A stretch of 64,000 bases of DNA from Palleronia abyssalis. Its GTDB lineage: Bacteria; Pseudomonadota; Alphaproteobacteria; Rhodobacterales; Rhodobacteraceae. Made by a program: the position numbers and the translations under genes. Of this stretch, positions 35,397 to 43,816 are shown piece by piece (position 1 is the first letter of the stretch; each line of letters begins with the position of its first letter). Under the pieces are notes generated by a model. It searched no databases. It was not told the origin of the DNA and saw only the letters and a program-made list of their open reading frames with translations. Location: contig NZ_ONZF01000004.1 of the NCBI RefSeq assembly GCF_900302445.1, positions 62,001 through 126,000 on the forward strand, given 5' to 3'.

Positions 35397-36703
35397 GCCC
35401 CGTCGAGGTCGGCACCTACGCCATCTTCGCCCTGATCGCCCTGATCTGGATCGGCATGCCCATCGGTGTCGGCATGCTGGTCGTGTCCTTCATCGGTGTC
35501 ACCCTGATCCGCAACGACGCGGTGGCCGTGAACATGATGGCGTCCGTCGCCAATGACAGCCTGGAGGAATACCTCTACGCGGTGGTGCCCCTGTTCGTCC
35601 TGATGGGGCTTCTGGTCACCGTGTCCAATGTCGGGCGCGACACGTTCGACGTGTTCCAGCGGATGCTGGGCCGGATCTCGGCCGGGCTTGGCATGGCCAC
35701 GGTCTTCGCCAACGCCGTCTTCGCGTCGATCACCGGCATTTCCATCGCGTCGGCCACCGTGTTCTCGCGCATCGCGGTCCCCGAGATGACGCGCCACGGC
35801 TATACCCGCAAGTTCGCCACCGGGGTGGTCGCGGGGTCGTCCGTGCTGGGCATGCTGATCCCGCCCTCGCTTCTGATGATCGTCTACGCCGTCCTGGCCG
35901 AACAATCGGTCGGCGCCATGTTCCTTGCGGGTATCGGTCCGGGCCTGCTGCTCAGCTTCGTGTTCTGTGCGGCCATCGCCTGGATGGCCCGGCGCAACCG
36001 CAGCTTCGTGTTCGAGACGGACGATACCGAGGACTACGAAAGCATCGGCGCGTGGGCCGTCATGCAGAAATTCATCCCGATCCTGGCCCTGATGATCGTC
36101 GTTCTGGGCGGCCTCTATGGGGGGTTCCTGAACCCGACCGAGGCCGGCGCCGCCGGGGCTGCCGGTGCGCTGATCATCGCCCTGCTGCGCCGATCACTCG
36201 ACCGCCGCTCGTTCTGGCGCCTGCTGGTCGAGACCGGGCAGATCACCGTGTCGGTCCTGTTCCTGATCCTCGCCGCGACGTTCTTCAGCCGGATGCTGGC
36301 GCTGTCGGGCGTCCCTCGCGAGCTGGCCGAGTTCTTCCTGGGCAACTCCATCGGGCCATGGGGCTTTCTGGTCCTGTACCTTTTGCTCATCATCGCGCTG
36401 GGGTGCCTGATCGACTCGATCTCGATCATGCTGATCATGCTGCCCATCGCCCTGCCCGTCGCGGATGCCGCCGGGTTCGACCTGATCTGGTTCGGGGTGC
36501 TGACCGTCGTCGCGGTCGAGATGGGGCTGCTGACCCCGCCCTTCGGCCTGTCGGTCTACACGATCAAGTCCGCAATGGACGACCCCGACCTGAAGGTGGG
36601 CGAAATCTTCCGCGGCACTTTCCCGTTCGTCCTCGCGATGGCCGCCAGCCTCGTGATCCTCATCCTGTTCCCGTCCATCTCTACCTGGATTACCCGGATA
36701 TAA
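35393..36703 (+). CDS. dctM: TRAP transporter large permease, catabolic operon
   Basis: A 436-residue DctM-type permease with 11-13 membrane segments. Family blocks are VVPLFVLMGLLVTVSNVGRD, the SITGISIASATVFSRIAVPEM loop, GMLIPPSLLMIVYAVL and GCLIDSISIMLIMLPIALPV. With DctP and DctQ it completes a second TRAP system, distinct from the gluconate-linked one. Start ATG overlaps the dctQ stop. Confidence 0.92.
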   Translation: MSPVEVGTYAIFALIALIWIGMPIGVGMLVVSFIGVTLIRNDAVAVNMMASVANDSLEEYLYAVVPLFVLMGLLVTVSNVGRDTFDVFQRMLGRISAGLGMATVFANAVFASITGISIASATVFSRIAVPEMTRHGYTRKFATGVVAGSSVLGMLIPPSLLMIVYAVLAEQSVGAMFLAGIGPGLLLSFVFCAAIAWMARRNRSFVFETDDTEDYESIGAWAVMQKFIPILALMIVVLGGLYGGFLNPTEAGAAGAAGALIIALLRRSLDRRSFWRLLVETGQITVSVLFLILAATFFSRMLALSGVPRELAEFFLGNSIGPWGFLVLYLLLIIALGCLIDSISIMLIMLPIALPVADAAGFDLIWFGVLTVVAVEMGLLTPPFGLSVYTIKSAMDDPDLKVGEIFRGTFPFVLAMAASLVILILFPSISTWITRI

Positions 36704-36713
36704 GGCCCTTCCC

Positions 36714-37244
36714 ATGACCAATCTGCTTTTCCTCTGCGGCAGCCTGCGCGCCGCGTCCTCCTCCCGCGCCCTGGCGCAGACGCTCATGGACCGGATTGCC
36801 GACCGCGCCGACAGCGAACTGGCCGATATCGGCGCCCTGCCCCACTACAACGCGGACGTGGAGGGCGACCCAACCGTCGCCGCCTTCGTCGAAAAGGTGG
36901 GCGCCGCGGATGGCGTCGTGTTCGTCACCCCCGAATACAACTACTCCATTCCGGGCTTGCTGAAGAACGCGATCGACTGGGCCTCGCGCCCGGCATTCGA
37001 GTCGGTCTTCAAAGGCAAGCGGTGCCTTGTCGCCACCGTCTCGGGTGGGGCGACAGGTGGTGTCCGGGCCCAGTCGCATTTGAAATACACGCTGAACGGG
37101 ATGCTGGCCCGCGTCCATCTCGACAAGGAGATCGTCGTCCCCTTCGCCAACGCCAAGGTCGAAGACGGCACCTTCACCGATGCCGACATCCTGTCCTTCG
37201 CGGGCGCGCAGCTCGACGACTTCCTGGGTACGCTGGGCACCTGA
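36714..37244 (+). CDS. NAD(P)H-dependent FMN reductase (flavodoxin-like)
   Basis: A 176-residue protein of the NADPH-dependent FMN reductase family: FMN phosphate loop LFLCGSLRAASSSRALAQTL, isoalloxazine loop TPEYNYSIPGLLKNAIDWAS, and the SGGATGGVRAQ turn. It could reduce quinones made in the pathway or supply reduced flavin. It starts 10 nt after the TRAP permease gene and is probably the last enzyme gene of the operon. Confidence 0.85.
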   Translation: MTNLLFLCGSLRAASSSRALAQTLMDRIADRADSELADIGALPHYNADVEGDPTVAAFVEKVGAADGVVFVTPEYNYSIPGLLKNAIDWASRPAFESVFKGKRCLVATVSGGATGGVRAQSHLKYTLNGMLARVHLDKEIVVPFANAKVEDGTFTDADILSFAGAQLDDFLGTLGT

Positions 37245-37305
37245 GGCCGCTTGCACCGCCCCGCCGCGGGCGGTAGGCCAAGCCATCCAGACAGGAGCGC
37301 GCATC

Positions 37306-37509
37306 ATGGGCATCAACGACCCCTCGGACACGTCCGCCAACCTTCAGATCGGCCCGACCGACGCCGGCATGGTCCGCATCTATGTCGAGGCCGATGGCGG
37401 GATCGAGGTGCCGATGGATTTCGAACCCGACGAGGCCGAAGAAATCGCCGAGGAGATCCGCGCCGCCGCGCAAGGTGCCCGCAACATGAGCCGCAAGAAA
37501 AAGCGTTAG
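37306..37509 (+). CDS. Small acidic protein (67 aa), conserved hypothetical
   Basis: A 67-residue protein from ATG at 37306 (AGGAG nine bases upstream) to TAG at 37507-37509. It begins MGINDPSDTSANLQIGPTDA, has an acidic helix with DFEPDEAEEIAEEIRAAAQG and ends in a basic tail (SRKKKR). I recall a short DUF6324-like family of this shape in Rhodobacteraceae, but I am not certain. The function is unknown. It is the last intact gene before the block of mobile-element remains. Confidence 0.7.
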   Translation: MGINDPSDTSANLQIGPTDAGMVRIYVEADGGIEVPMDFEPDEAEEIAEEIRAAAQGARNMSRKKKR

Positions 37510-37740
37510 GGGACAGCACCGTATAGGTCTGCCTTTTTCATCGGAGGCGGCACCTCTGACCCGGCGGCCTACTCCGAAGCGGCCTTTCGCTGCGAGCGGC
37601 CGCAGGCCGGACTCGGACTAAGCCGCTCTCGCGGCAGGGTGCAGGGCCGAGCGTTTGACGCCGATCTGAGCGCCGCGCTTCTGCGATCGATTTTCGGGCC
37701 GACGATCGGGACCTTCTCGATCGTCAGATCGCAGGTTCCC

Positions 37741-38680
37741 ATGGCGCAGAAGACCACACCGCTTCGCGTGCGGATGATCGAGAATCATGAACATCCATGA
37801 GATGGACGACATCCGGGGGATCAAGGTGTTCACCCGGCTTCTCGGGCCATCTCCCGACATCGCCCCCCGGACGCTCTCGGCCCCCACCAGCTCCACATGA
37901 CCGAGTCCGGCGTCAGGCCGCCAACCTTCAACGCGCACATCATGACACTGGATCTCCGAGACTGACGCTGCCCCACCGCGGCAACGGTTCCCCTGACCTC
38001 TTGGGGACGACGTGCAAGCAAGAGCAGATGTACAAGCACATGCAGTTCCGCCGCCAACCGCGAGGTCTGCCCGTCGTTCTGAGCATGGGGGATGTGCTCA
38101 GGATCCTTCCCGCCGCACCGGGCCCGGGTCTCAAGTACCGCGCGGCAAGCAGCATCCCCTACAGGGCCGGATTGCGTACCTGCTAGGTCTGCGATCCCAA
38201 AGTCAGCAACCTCGTGCCGGAGGCGCGTCTTCGACACAACGACCGCGCCCGGATGCTGATCCATGTCGAGCATGACAAGGGGCACAAGGATCGCCAGGCC
38301 ATGCTGTCGCCAGGTCTCCTCAAGTTTCCCCGGGCATACTGGCGCGCGGCGCGCCCCGCGGGCTTGCTCTTCCCCGCTGCCCGGCAGACGCATGCATGCA
38401 TTCGCCGACAAGGGGTCAAGACAGGGGGCAAGCCGAAGATCGACCCGATCTCGGCCCACGCCAGATGAGCCACGCCGTGCTGACCGCAAAGCAGCTCGCA
38501 GGTATAACCGGGCCCTCCACCTTGCATACGCGTCGCGCAATGGACGCGCCTTTCGGCTCCATGCCACAGCTTCGCCACGCACCTGCTGGCGGCCAACGCC
38601 GATATCAGGATGTCCAGGTTCTGCTTGGCCATGCCAAGGTGAGGGGTGCTTCCGAGGCCGGGACCCGAGTAGACCGCGGG
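37741..38680 (+). pseudogene. Decayed tyrosine recombinase of an IS91-type element
   Basis: Pieces in all three frames line up with the integrase that accompanies IS91-family transposases. In order they are MAQKTTPLRVRMIE (37741), MTESGVRPPTFNAHI (about 37897), RRQPRGLPVVLS and AAPGPGLKYRAA (about 38046-38150), RMLIHVEHDKGHKDRQAMLS (about 38250), FATHLLAANADIRM and then, after a frame change, QVLLGHAK (about 38565-38640). Several stops and frameshifts break it. The Arg of the HxxR region and the LLGH box are recognisable; the final Tyr is not. Certainly inactive. Confidence 0.8.
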
Positions 38681-38681
38681 G

Positions 38682-39208
38682 ATGCCCCGGCCGGTGCTCA
38701 CCGACATCTTCCGCGCCGTCACGCCGGAGGTGTGCATCCAGCACGATAGGACTGCGTGGCAGCGGGCCATGTCGGCCTTGGCCAGTTGAAGGTCATGTCC
38801 CTCGACCGGCAGCGCATCGCGCAGCGATGTCCCGAGTGGGAAGATCCAAGCTTGCCGCACGGAAGCGCGGCGGGCACGCGAAATGTGGCCACCAGCACAT
38901 CGCCTGCAACTCGTGCAAGAACCGGCATTGCCCGTCGCGCTGAAAGCGCGCGTCTGGCGCGGACTGCCCAAGGATCGGCGGCCCGCCAGACCGCTCCCAC
39001 GCCGCCCGCAACCGCAATGTCGAGGCCATCCGCCGTCTGTTTGGCGCCCAACCGCCCGCCGCAGACAAGGCGACGGACATCGATCCGGCCCCGCCGCTCA
39101 CCCCCAGGCAGCCATACGCCGATTGCTGCGGGGCGAAACACTGTCGAAACTTTCCAGCGCGGCGAGCGACGCCTGACCAGCGCGCCGCCCCGAAAGGTTG
39201 CCACATGA
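38682..39208 (+). pseudogene. IS91-family transposase remnant, frameshifted and internally deleted
   Basis: The start MPRPVLTDIFRAVTP (ATG 38682) and the zinc-finger block KCGHQHIACNSCKNRHCPSR (ending near 38940) are typical IS91-family N-terminal parts. The sequence then jumps to a C-terminal part: AIRRLFGAQPPAADKA (about 39025) and, after another frame change, ETFQRGERRLTSAPPRKVAT ending at 39208. The HUH endonuclease and helicase-like middle, some 250 residues, is missing. It is dead, and lies directly behind the broken recombinase as in intact elements of this type. Confidence 0.75.
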
Positions 39209-39905
39209 TGACAGGGCCATCCTTTTCACCGACCCCGATCCGGAGCGAGCCAACGTTCCGGCAACAGGAGCGCCATGCGTCCGTCGATCCCCCCGGCAAG
39301 AACGGCGCCGAAACGGCATCGCCTCTGACCGTCCTTCGGCAGCGGATCACCTTTGCGGACCGCGGCAAAGACCCTGGATCCCGGTCGGGGCCATGCCCGG
39401 GAATACAAGCGCCAACGGCCCGGTGCCGCTTGCCCCACCGGGCACGACCAGACCCCCGCGGCGGCGTCCTGGTCAGGTTTTCCAACGTGATCCGTTACCG
39501 CGCAGGAAGCAGCCTTCACGCCGCGGCCCACATCGAAAAGCCCCCGACTTTGCGGACCTTCGTTCCCCTCGTCCGAGGCCACCAATCGCCGGCCCGATGG
39601 GCTTGCGGCTGGCTGCACTCCACTCGGCTATTTACTTTTTCCTCCGCCAGCGGGGCCGTTTGAACGACCTCCGCCCGATGGATTTCCCGTTTGACTGGGC
39701 CATCCGCCACCGTTGCCTTGTCCCTTACCCATCGCTTTCTCCTTTTCGTTGATTGACACCCTAGATCATCACCTGTGACTTCGGAATTTTTATGCCGATT
39801 GAACAAACCTGAGCCGCGTCACTGGGCTAATTTCGTTGGATAACTCGCGCTTGATCGAGGGGCGTGGTGCTGATTCAATTCTGCCAATGGGCGGGAGGGT
39901 CGGCG
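39209..39905. other. Non-coding stretch between two transposon remnants
   Basis: About 700 nt with no supported gene. The first part probably belongs to the 3' flank of the IS91-type remnant. Base composition becomes AT-richer from about 39630 to 39860, where a few stop-free stretches exist on both strands without recognisable protein. Confidence 0.5.
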
Positions 39906-41362
39906 ATGATGGGACCAAGGCAGGAAGCGCAACCGGCGCTGTTCCACGAGTTCTCGCTGGAGGATCACGTCCCTCAAGATCACCTGCTTCGCTCCATCGA
40001 CCGCTTCGTGGATTTGAGCAGTATCCGCGGCCATCTTGCGGATTTTTACAGGCACACCGGCGTCCGTCCGTCGATCCCGAGCTCTTGATCCGGATGCTGC
40101 TGGTCGGCTATTGCTTCGGCATCCGGTCCGAGAGACGGCTGTGCGAAGTGGTTCATCTGAACCTGGCATATCGCTGGTGCTGCCGGCTCGACCTTGCTGA
40201 CCGCGTGCCGGATCACTCGACCTTCTCCATGAACCGGCATGGCCGCTTCCGCGAGAGCGAGATGCTGCGCCACCTGTTCGAGACGACTGTTGCGCGCTGC
40301 ATCGAGGAAGGTTTGGTCAGCGGCCAGCGTATGGCCATAGACGCCAGCCTGATCGAAGCGGATGCCAACAGGCAGAACTCGACGCCGAAGGAGGAATGGG
40401 ACGCATCCACCATTGACGCAGCTGATGCGTCCCGCGCGGTTCGCGAGTATCTCGACACGCTGGACGCGGCTGCCTTCGGCGCCGCCAGCGAGGTCCAGCC
40501 CAAGTTCACTTCGCACTCTGATCCGGCCAGCCAGTGGACCGCGGCGCGCAAGAGTCCGGCTTTCTTCAGCTATTCCGATAACTACCTGATTGATACAGAT
40601 CACGGCGTGATCGTCGATGTTGAGGGGACGCGCTCAATCAGGCAGGCCGAGGTTGGATCGGCGAAGACCATGTTGAAGCGCGTAAAGGAGAAGTACGACT
40701 TGCACCCCGAACGGCTGATCGCAGACACGGCGTATGGCTCGGGCCCGATGCTGGGCTGGCTGGTCGATCGCAAGATCGCGCCGCACATTCCGGTTATCGA
40801 CAAGGCTAGACGCACCGACGGCACCTGGTCTCGATCCGACTTCGAGTGGGACGCCGAGAACAACCAATATATCTGCCCCGAGGGCGAGACGCTCAAGCAG
40901 TTCCGTCGGAACTACTCGGACCCGACCCGCGGTCCGACCGGTAAGGGCGTGGCCAAATACCAAGCCCTGAAACACACCTGTCAAGCCTGCCCGTCCAAGC
41001 CGAAATGCTGCCCTAACGCCGACGCTCGAAAGATCACCCGCGAAGAGCACGAAGACGCCCGGGACGTCGCCCGTGCCATCTGGAAGACCGAGCAATACGC
41101 GGTCTCATCCAAGCTCCGAAAGAAGGTCGAGATGCTGTTCGCCCACCTCAAGCGCATCCTCGGCCTCGGAAGACTCCGACTACGGGGACCATGCGGCGCG
41201 AACGACGAATTTCTCCTCGCTGCCACCGCCCAGAACCTCCGGAAACTGGCGCAGATCTTTCCTGCACAGCAGCAATCGCGCCCTGTGAGGAAAGGCCCCC
41301 GCGACCAGTTCCGACGCCGGCATTCTGCGACAGAAAACCGGCGTTTCACCATAGAATCGGCT
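39825..41362 (+). mobile_element. IS1182-type insertion sequence (approximate limits)
   Basis: The limits are a guess from weak similarity between GGCTAATTTCGTTGGATAAC near 39825 and the reverse complement of the stretch ending GAATCGGCT near 41362 (about half the positions match). No target duplication could be verified. The element carries the frameshifted transposase described next. Confidence 0.4.
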
Positions 41363-41458
41363 CCAAACCGTCATTCGCCGCGCTCGGCTCGAACGGCAAG
41401 CAGACGGACGGGTAGTACTAGGCCCAGGAACCTTCCTTTGCATTTACGAGGCGGATGA
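39906..41458 (+). pseudogene. IS1182/IS5-like transposase with one frameshift
   Basis: The first frame (ATG 39906 or 39909, MMGPRQEAQPALFHEFSLED) ends at a stop near 40088. The second frame carries the rest: RRPSVDPELLIRMLLVGYCF, the DDE-type regions HSTFSMNRHGRF, AIDASLIEADANR and LIADTAYGSG, then the cysteine block KHTCQACPSKPKCCPNAD. Loss of a single C near 40060 (GGCGTCC where GGCCGTCC would read through as TGRPSVDPEL) explains the break. The tail after NLRKLAQIFPAQQQ (about 41280) is probably read-through. A single indel means recent decay, a sequencing error or a frameshift-controlled gene. Confidence 0.85.
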
Positions 41459-41761
41459 TCGCGACAGGGTTGGACACCCAGTCGCCGTCGAAATTGTTAC
41501 CAAGATCTTCAATGCCGTCACATCCGACGACATTCGTCCTTGTCGGAGCGTCGTTGCAGCTTCACCGGCATTGTCTGTGACGATCTCCAGCCACAGCTCG
41601 GCCCGGCTCATGGCCAATACTTTTCGATCCAGAGATTGTTGGGCCCGAACACATCGCCGCGGAACCGCCCTTTCAGGCGTTCGCCGCGCGCTGCCTGGAC
41701 GGCAGCTTCGAATGCCGGCGAGCGCGGCGCATGAGAGGCAGGTCTTCGTGATCCTTGTCGG
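41459..41761. other. Intergenic stretch with a possible protein remnant
   Basis: No intact gene. On the minus strand, protein-like pieces occur in different frames: GDVFGPNNLWIEKYWP ending at a stop near 41608, and NFDGDWVSNPVAIIRLVNAK ending at a TAG at 41418. They may be remains of one broken gene truncated by the insertion sequence, but no family is recognised. Confidence 0.3.
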
Positions 41762-42223
41762 TCAGACCCCGCCCAGCGCCGCACCCGGATCGCGCAGCGC
41801 GTGCAGGCGCCGCGCAGCATGGATGGCGAATTTCTGAATCATCACCTTGCGCCGCGCGGGGGCCAGCCTGGCCTCGGTCCCCATGCGCAGGATTTCGGCG
41901 TCATAGGCATCCGCAATCATCAGCCCCTGATCCTCGGGCAAAAGGTCGGTCGGAAACTCGGAATCCACGGCCCAGAAATAGCGGTCGCACCAGTCCAGGT
42001 ACCCCTGCCATTTCGCGTCGCCCATGAAGTCAGCGCGGCAGGATTTGCATTCGACGATCCAGATCTCTCCCTTCGGACCCAACGCCATCACGTCGACGCG
42101 CAGGCCGGGGCTGGGCACCAGTTCTTCGACGCAGACAAACCCGTGCGAGATCAGTGATCTGCACACACCCCGTTGCAGAAGCTGTCCGGGTCGGGGGCTT
42201 GGATTTACAAAATCTTCTGGCAT
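41762..42223 (-). CDS. mmcB: MmcB-like DNA repair protein
   Basis: A 153-residue protein matching the MmcB family of alphaproteobacteria, a PD-(D/E)xK-like nuclease fold: RPGQLLQRGVCRSLISHGF, LRVDVMALGPKGEIWIVECK with the Asp...ExK catalytic pattern, then DFMGDAKWQGYLDWCDRYFW and LMIADAYDAEILRMG. MmcB was named for mitomycin C sensitivity in Caulobacter and is part of the SOS response there. No strong ribosome site is seen. A GTTC-type SOS box candidate lies 12 nt upstream. It is the first intact gene after the insertion-sequence remains. Confidence 0.85.
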   Translation of the reverse strand: MPEDFVNPSPRPGQLLQRGVCRSLISHGFVCVEELVPSPGLRVDVMALGPKGEIWIVECKSCRADFMGDAKWQGYLDWCDRYFWAVDSEFPTDLLPEDQGLMIADAYDAEILRMGTEARLAPARRKVMIQKFAIHAARRLHALRDPGAALGGV

Positions 42224-42234
42224 GGCGATATAGT

Positions 42235-42249
42235 GAACAAAGTGGAAAC
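42235..42249 (-). promoter_or_regulatory. Candidate LexA (SOS) box before mmcB
   Basis: On the minus strand the sequence reads GTTTCCACTTTGTTC, one base off the alphaproteobacterial LexA consensus GTTC-N7-GTTC. Its place just upstream of mmcB, an SOS gene in Caulobacter, supports it. Confidence 0.45.
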
Positions 42250-42408
42250 AAAATTCAAGGCCGCGCGCCTCTTGCCAGTCGGCCCGCCCCCTCTTACCTG
42301 TCATCACAGACGGGCACTGCCCTTCCCGTGACGGGAAAATTCCGGTGGCCTTAAGCAAATCCGAGGGAGCTGGCTCTGGCAGGGCCGTGGTTCTGCTACC
42401 TGGCGCCC

Positions 42409-42424
42409 ACCTGTATATACAGGT
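42409..42424. promoter_or_regulatory. Perfect 16-bp palindrome in the mmcB / 42548 intergenic region
   Basis: ACCTGTATATACAGGT is a perfect inverted repeat in the 324-nt divergent gap, 124 nt before the membrane-protein gene at 42548. The gap holds no supported gene. The core CTGTATATACAG recalls the E. coli LexA box but has only 4 instead of 8 central bases, so another dimeric regulator is more likely. Confidence 0.6.
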
Positions 42425-42547
42425 CCTCGGGAATTTAAACACCCCACGGTTGCGGTGGTCCCGTCTACCTATCCCCCTGACCCCCAAGTGATTTGGCAAT
42501 CGCGCGCGATGCCCCCATAGTCACGCGGCTTGACGGGGGACTGATCC

Positions 42548-43816
42548 ATGAAGAACGGCACCGATCCACGCCACGTGCGTGAGCTCGAGGGGCATCTGAG
42601 CTGGCTCGACAGCTTTTCGGGGGCCGCGCTGGGGGTGCTGTCGGCGGCATCGGGCATCTACACCTACCTGGGCGTGTCGTCCCTGTTGGATTCCACCGGG
42701 GCGCTGTCGGTCTTCGCCGCACTGGCCTATTCCATTGCCGTGTCGGTCGGCATCTTCGTCTTCTGGTCCTACCTCATGCGGCTTCTGCCCGCGATGCGCA
42801 CCGCATCGGCGCGGCTGGGCCTGTTTGCCTCCATGGCGCTGGGGTCGGTGGCGATCATCGCCATGTCGTCATGGCTGAACGCCGCCGCGCTGGCTGGGGC
42901 GGCGGCGGTCGAACAGCACCTTGCGCGAACCGTTCAGGAATACCAGGAATCGCTAGAGCGGGCGAACACCATCGCCGTTTCGGCCCAAGCGCTGGAGCGG
43001 GACGTCGCCCGCGTCCGCCAGTCCTTCGAAGACCTCTCCGAACAGGAGGCGACCGGCGACCTCTCGGGCATCTCGGGGCGGGGCGCCGTGTTCCGCGTGT
43101 TGACGCAGAAGGCCGACGAGCTGGCCGCGCTGGAACAGCAGATCGCCCAACAGGGCCCCGCCGTCGCGCAGGCCTTCGCCGAAGGCAACGAGATCCTGTC
43201 GCGCATGCGGTCCCTGACGGTCGAGCCGGGCCCGGTCGAGGCACGGTCGGTCGAGTTCTCCGAGGATGCCGTGCGACTGGCCGGCCTCATCACGCAGCTG
43301 CGCCAGTTGTCGGTGGCCCCCTTGGTCCTGCGCGCGGCGAACGACCTGTCGGCCAGCGTTGTCCAGCCCGCGCTCAGCGCGACCGAAGCCACCGCCGTGG
43401 GTCAACGCGCGACCATCGACAGTGTGCTCGAACTCCTGGCCCAGCGGGCCGAGACACTGGCCGCCGCCGCAGCCGAGGTCGCCGCGATGCAGCCCCCGAC
43501 CGAGGTCAGCTATACCCCGATCTCGGCCGCCGACGCGGTGATCCGCTATGCCGGGAACTTCGTCCCCTCCTGGGCCGGGGCCATCGCCATCGATCTGCTT
43601 CCGGCGGTGCTGGTCTTCATCCTGATGGTCTCGCACGGGGCGATCCGCACTTCGCGCGACCGCGTCGCGATCGAGGATCAGATGACCGTGGCCGAGCTGC
43701 GCGCCGCAATGATCGCCCTGCGCGAGGTCGAAGGGCAGGACACCCCGGCGCCGCCCGTCGCTCGATCGCCCGAGGCGCCCGCAAAACCCACGCCGATCCG
43801 CGGGGCGGGTGAATGA
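42548..43816 (+). CDS. Conserved membrane protein with long coiled-coil region
   Basis: A 422-residue protein with no family I can name. Hydrophobic segments lie at about residues 22-45 (AALGVLSAASGIYTYLGVSS), 50-78 (VFAALAYSIAVSVGIFVFWS), 88-118 (GLFASMALGSVAIIAMSSWL) and again near residues 335-358 (GAIAIDLLPAVLVFILMVSH). Between them (about 120-330) is a Glu/Ala/Gln-rich, mostly helical region, predicted coiled coil and probably periplasmic. The tail is Pro-rich and cytoplasmic. It overlaps the next gene by 4 nt, so the two probably act together. Confidence 0.75.
   Translation: MKNGTDPRHVRELEGHLSWLDSFSGAALGVLSAASGIYTYLGVSSLLDSTGALSVFAALAYSIAVSVGIFVFWSYLMRLLPAMRTASARLGLFASMALGSVAIIAMSSWLNAAALAGAAAVEQHLARTVQEYQESLERANTIAVSAQALERDVARVRQSFEDLSEQEATGDLSGISGRGAVFRVLTQKADELAALEQQIAQQGPAVAQAFAEGNEILSRMRSLTVEPGPVEARSVEFSEDAVRLAGLITQLRQLSVAPLVLRAANDLSASVVQPALSATEATAVGQRATIDSVLELLAQRAETLAAAAAEVAAMQPPTEVSYTPISAADAVIRYAGNFVPSWAGAIAIDLLPAVLVFILMVSHGAIRTSRDRVAIEDQMTVAELRAAMIALREVEGQDTPAPPVARSPEAPAKPTPIRGAGE

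Larger units (their letters stand above)
37741..39208 (+). mobile_element. IS91-type insertion sequence remnant
   Basis: The two pseudogenes above, in the order recombinase then transposase on one strand, mark the remains of one element. Ends could not be set: IS91 elements have no long inverted repeats, and I saw no convincing terminal hairpin with GTTC. The 230 nt between the last intact gene (37509) and 37741 hold no supported gene. Confidence 0.7.

Noticed and set aside
33509-35905. 798-codon open frame on the minus strand
   Set aside because: It is antisense to the YciI, DctP, DctQ and DctM genes, which have clear family motifs; its own translation is low-complexity His/Asp/Arg-rich sequence.
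39516-39806. 96-codon minus-strand frame between the two insertion-sequence remnants
   Set aside because: No recognisable domain or ribosome site; it lies in decayed transposon flank and is probably chance.
42409-42424. E. coli-type LexA box
   Set aside because: CTGTATATACAG has four central bases where LexA of that type needs eight, and alphaproteobacterial LexA uses GTTC-N7-GTTC.
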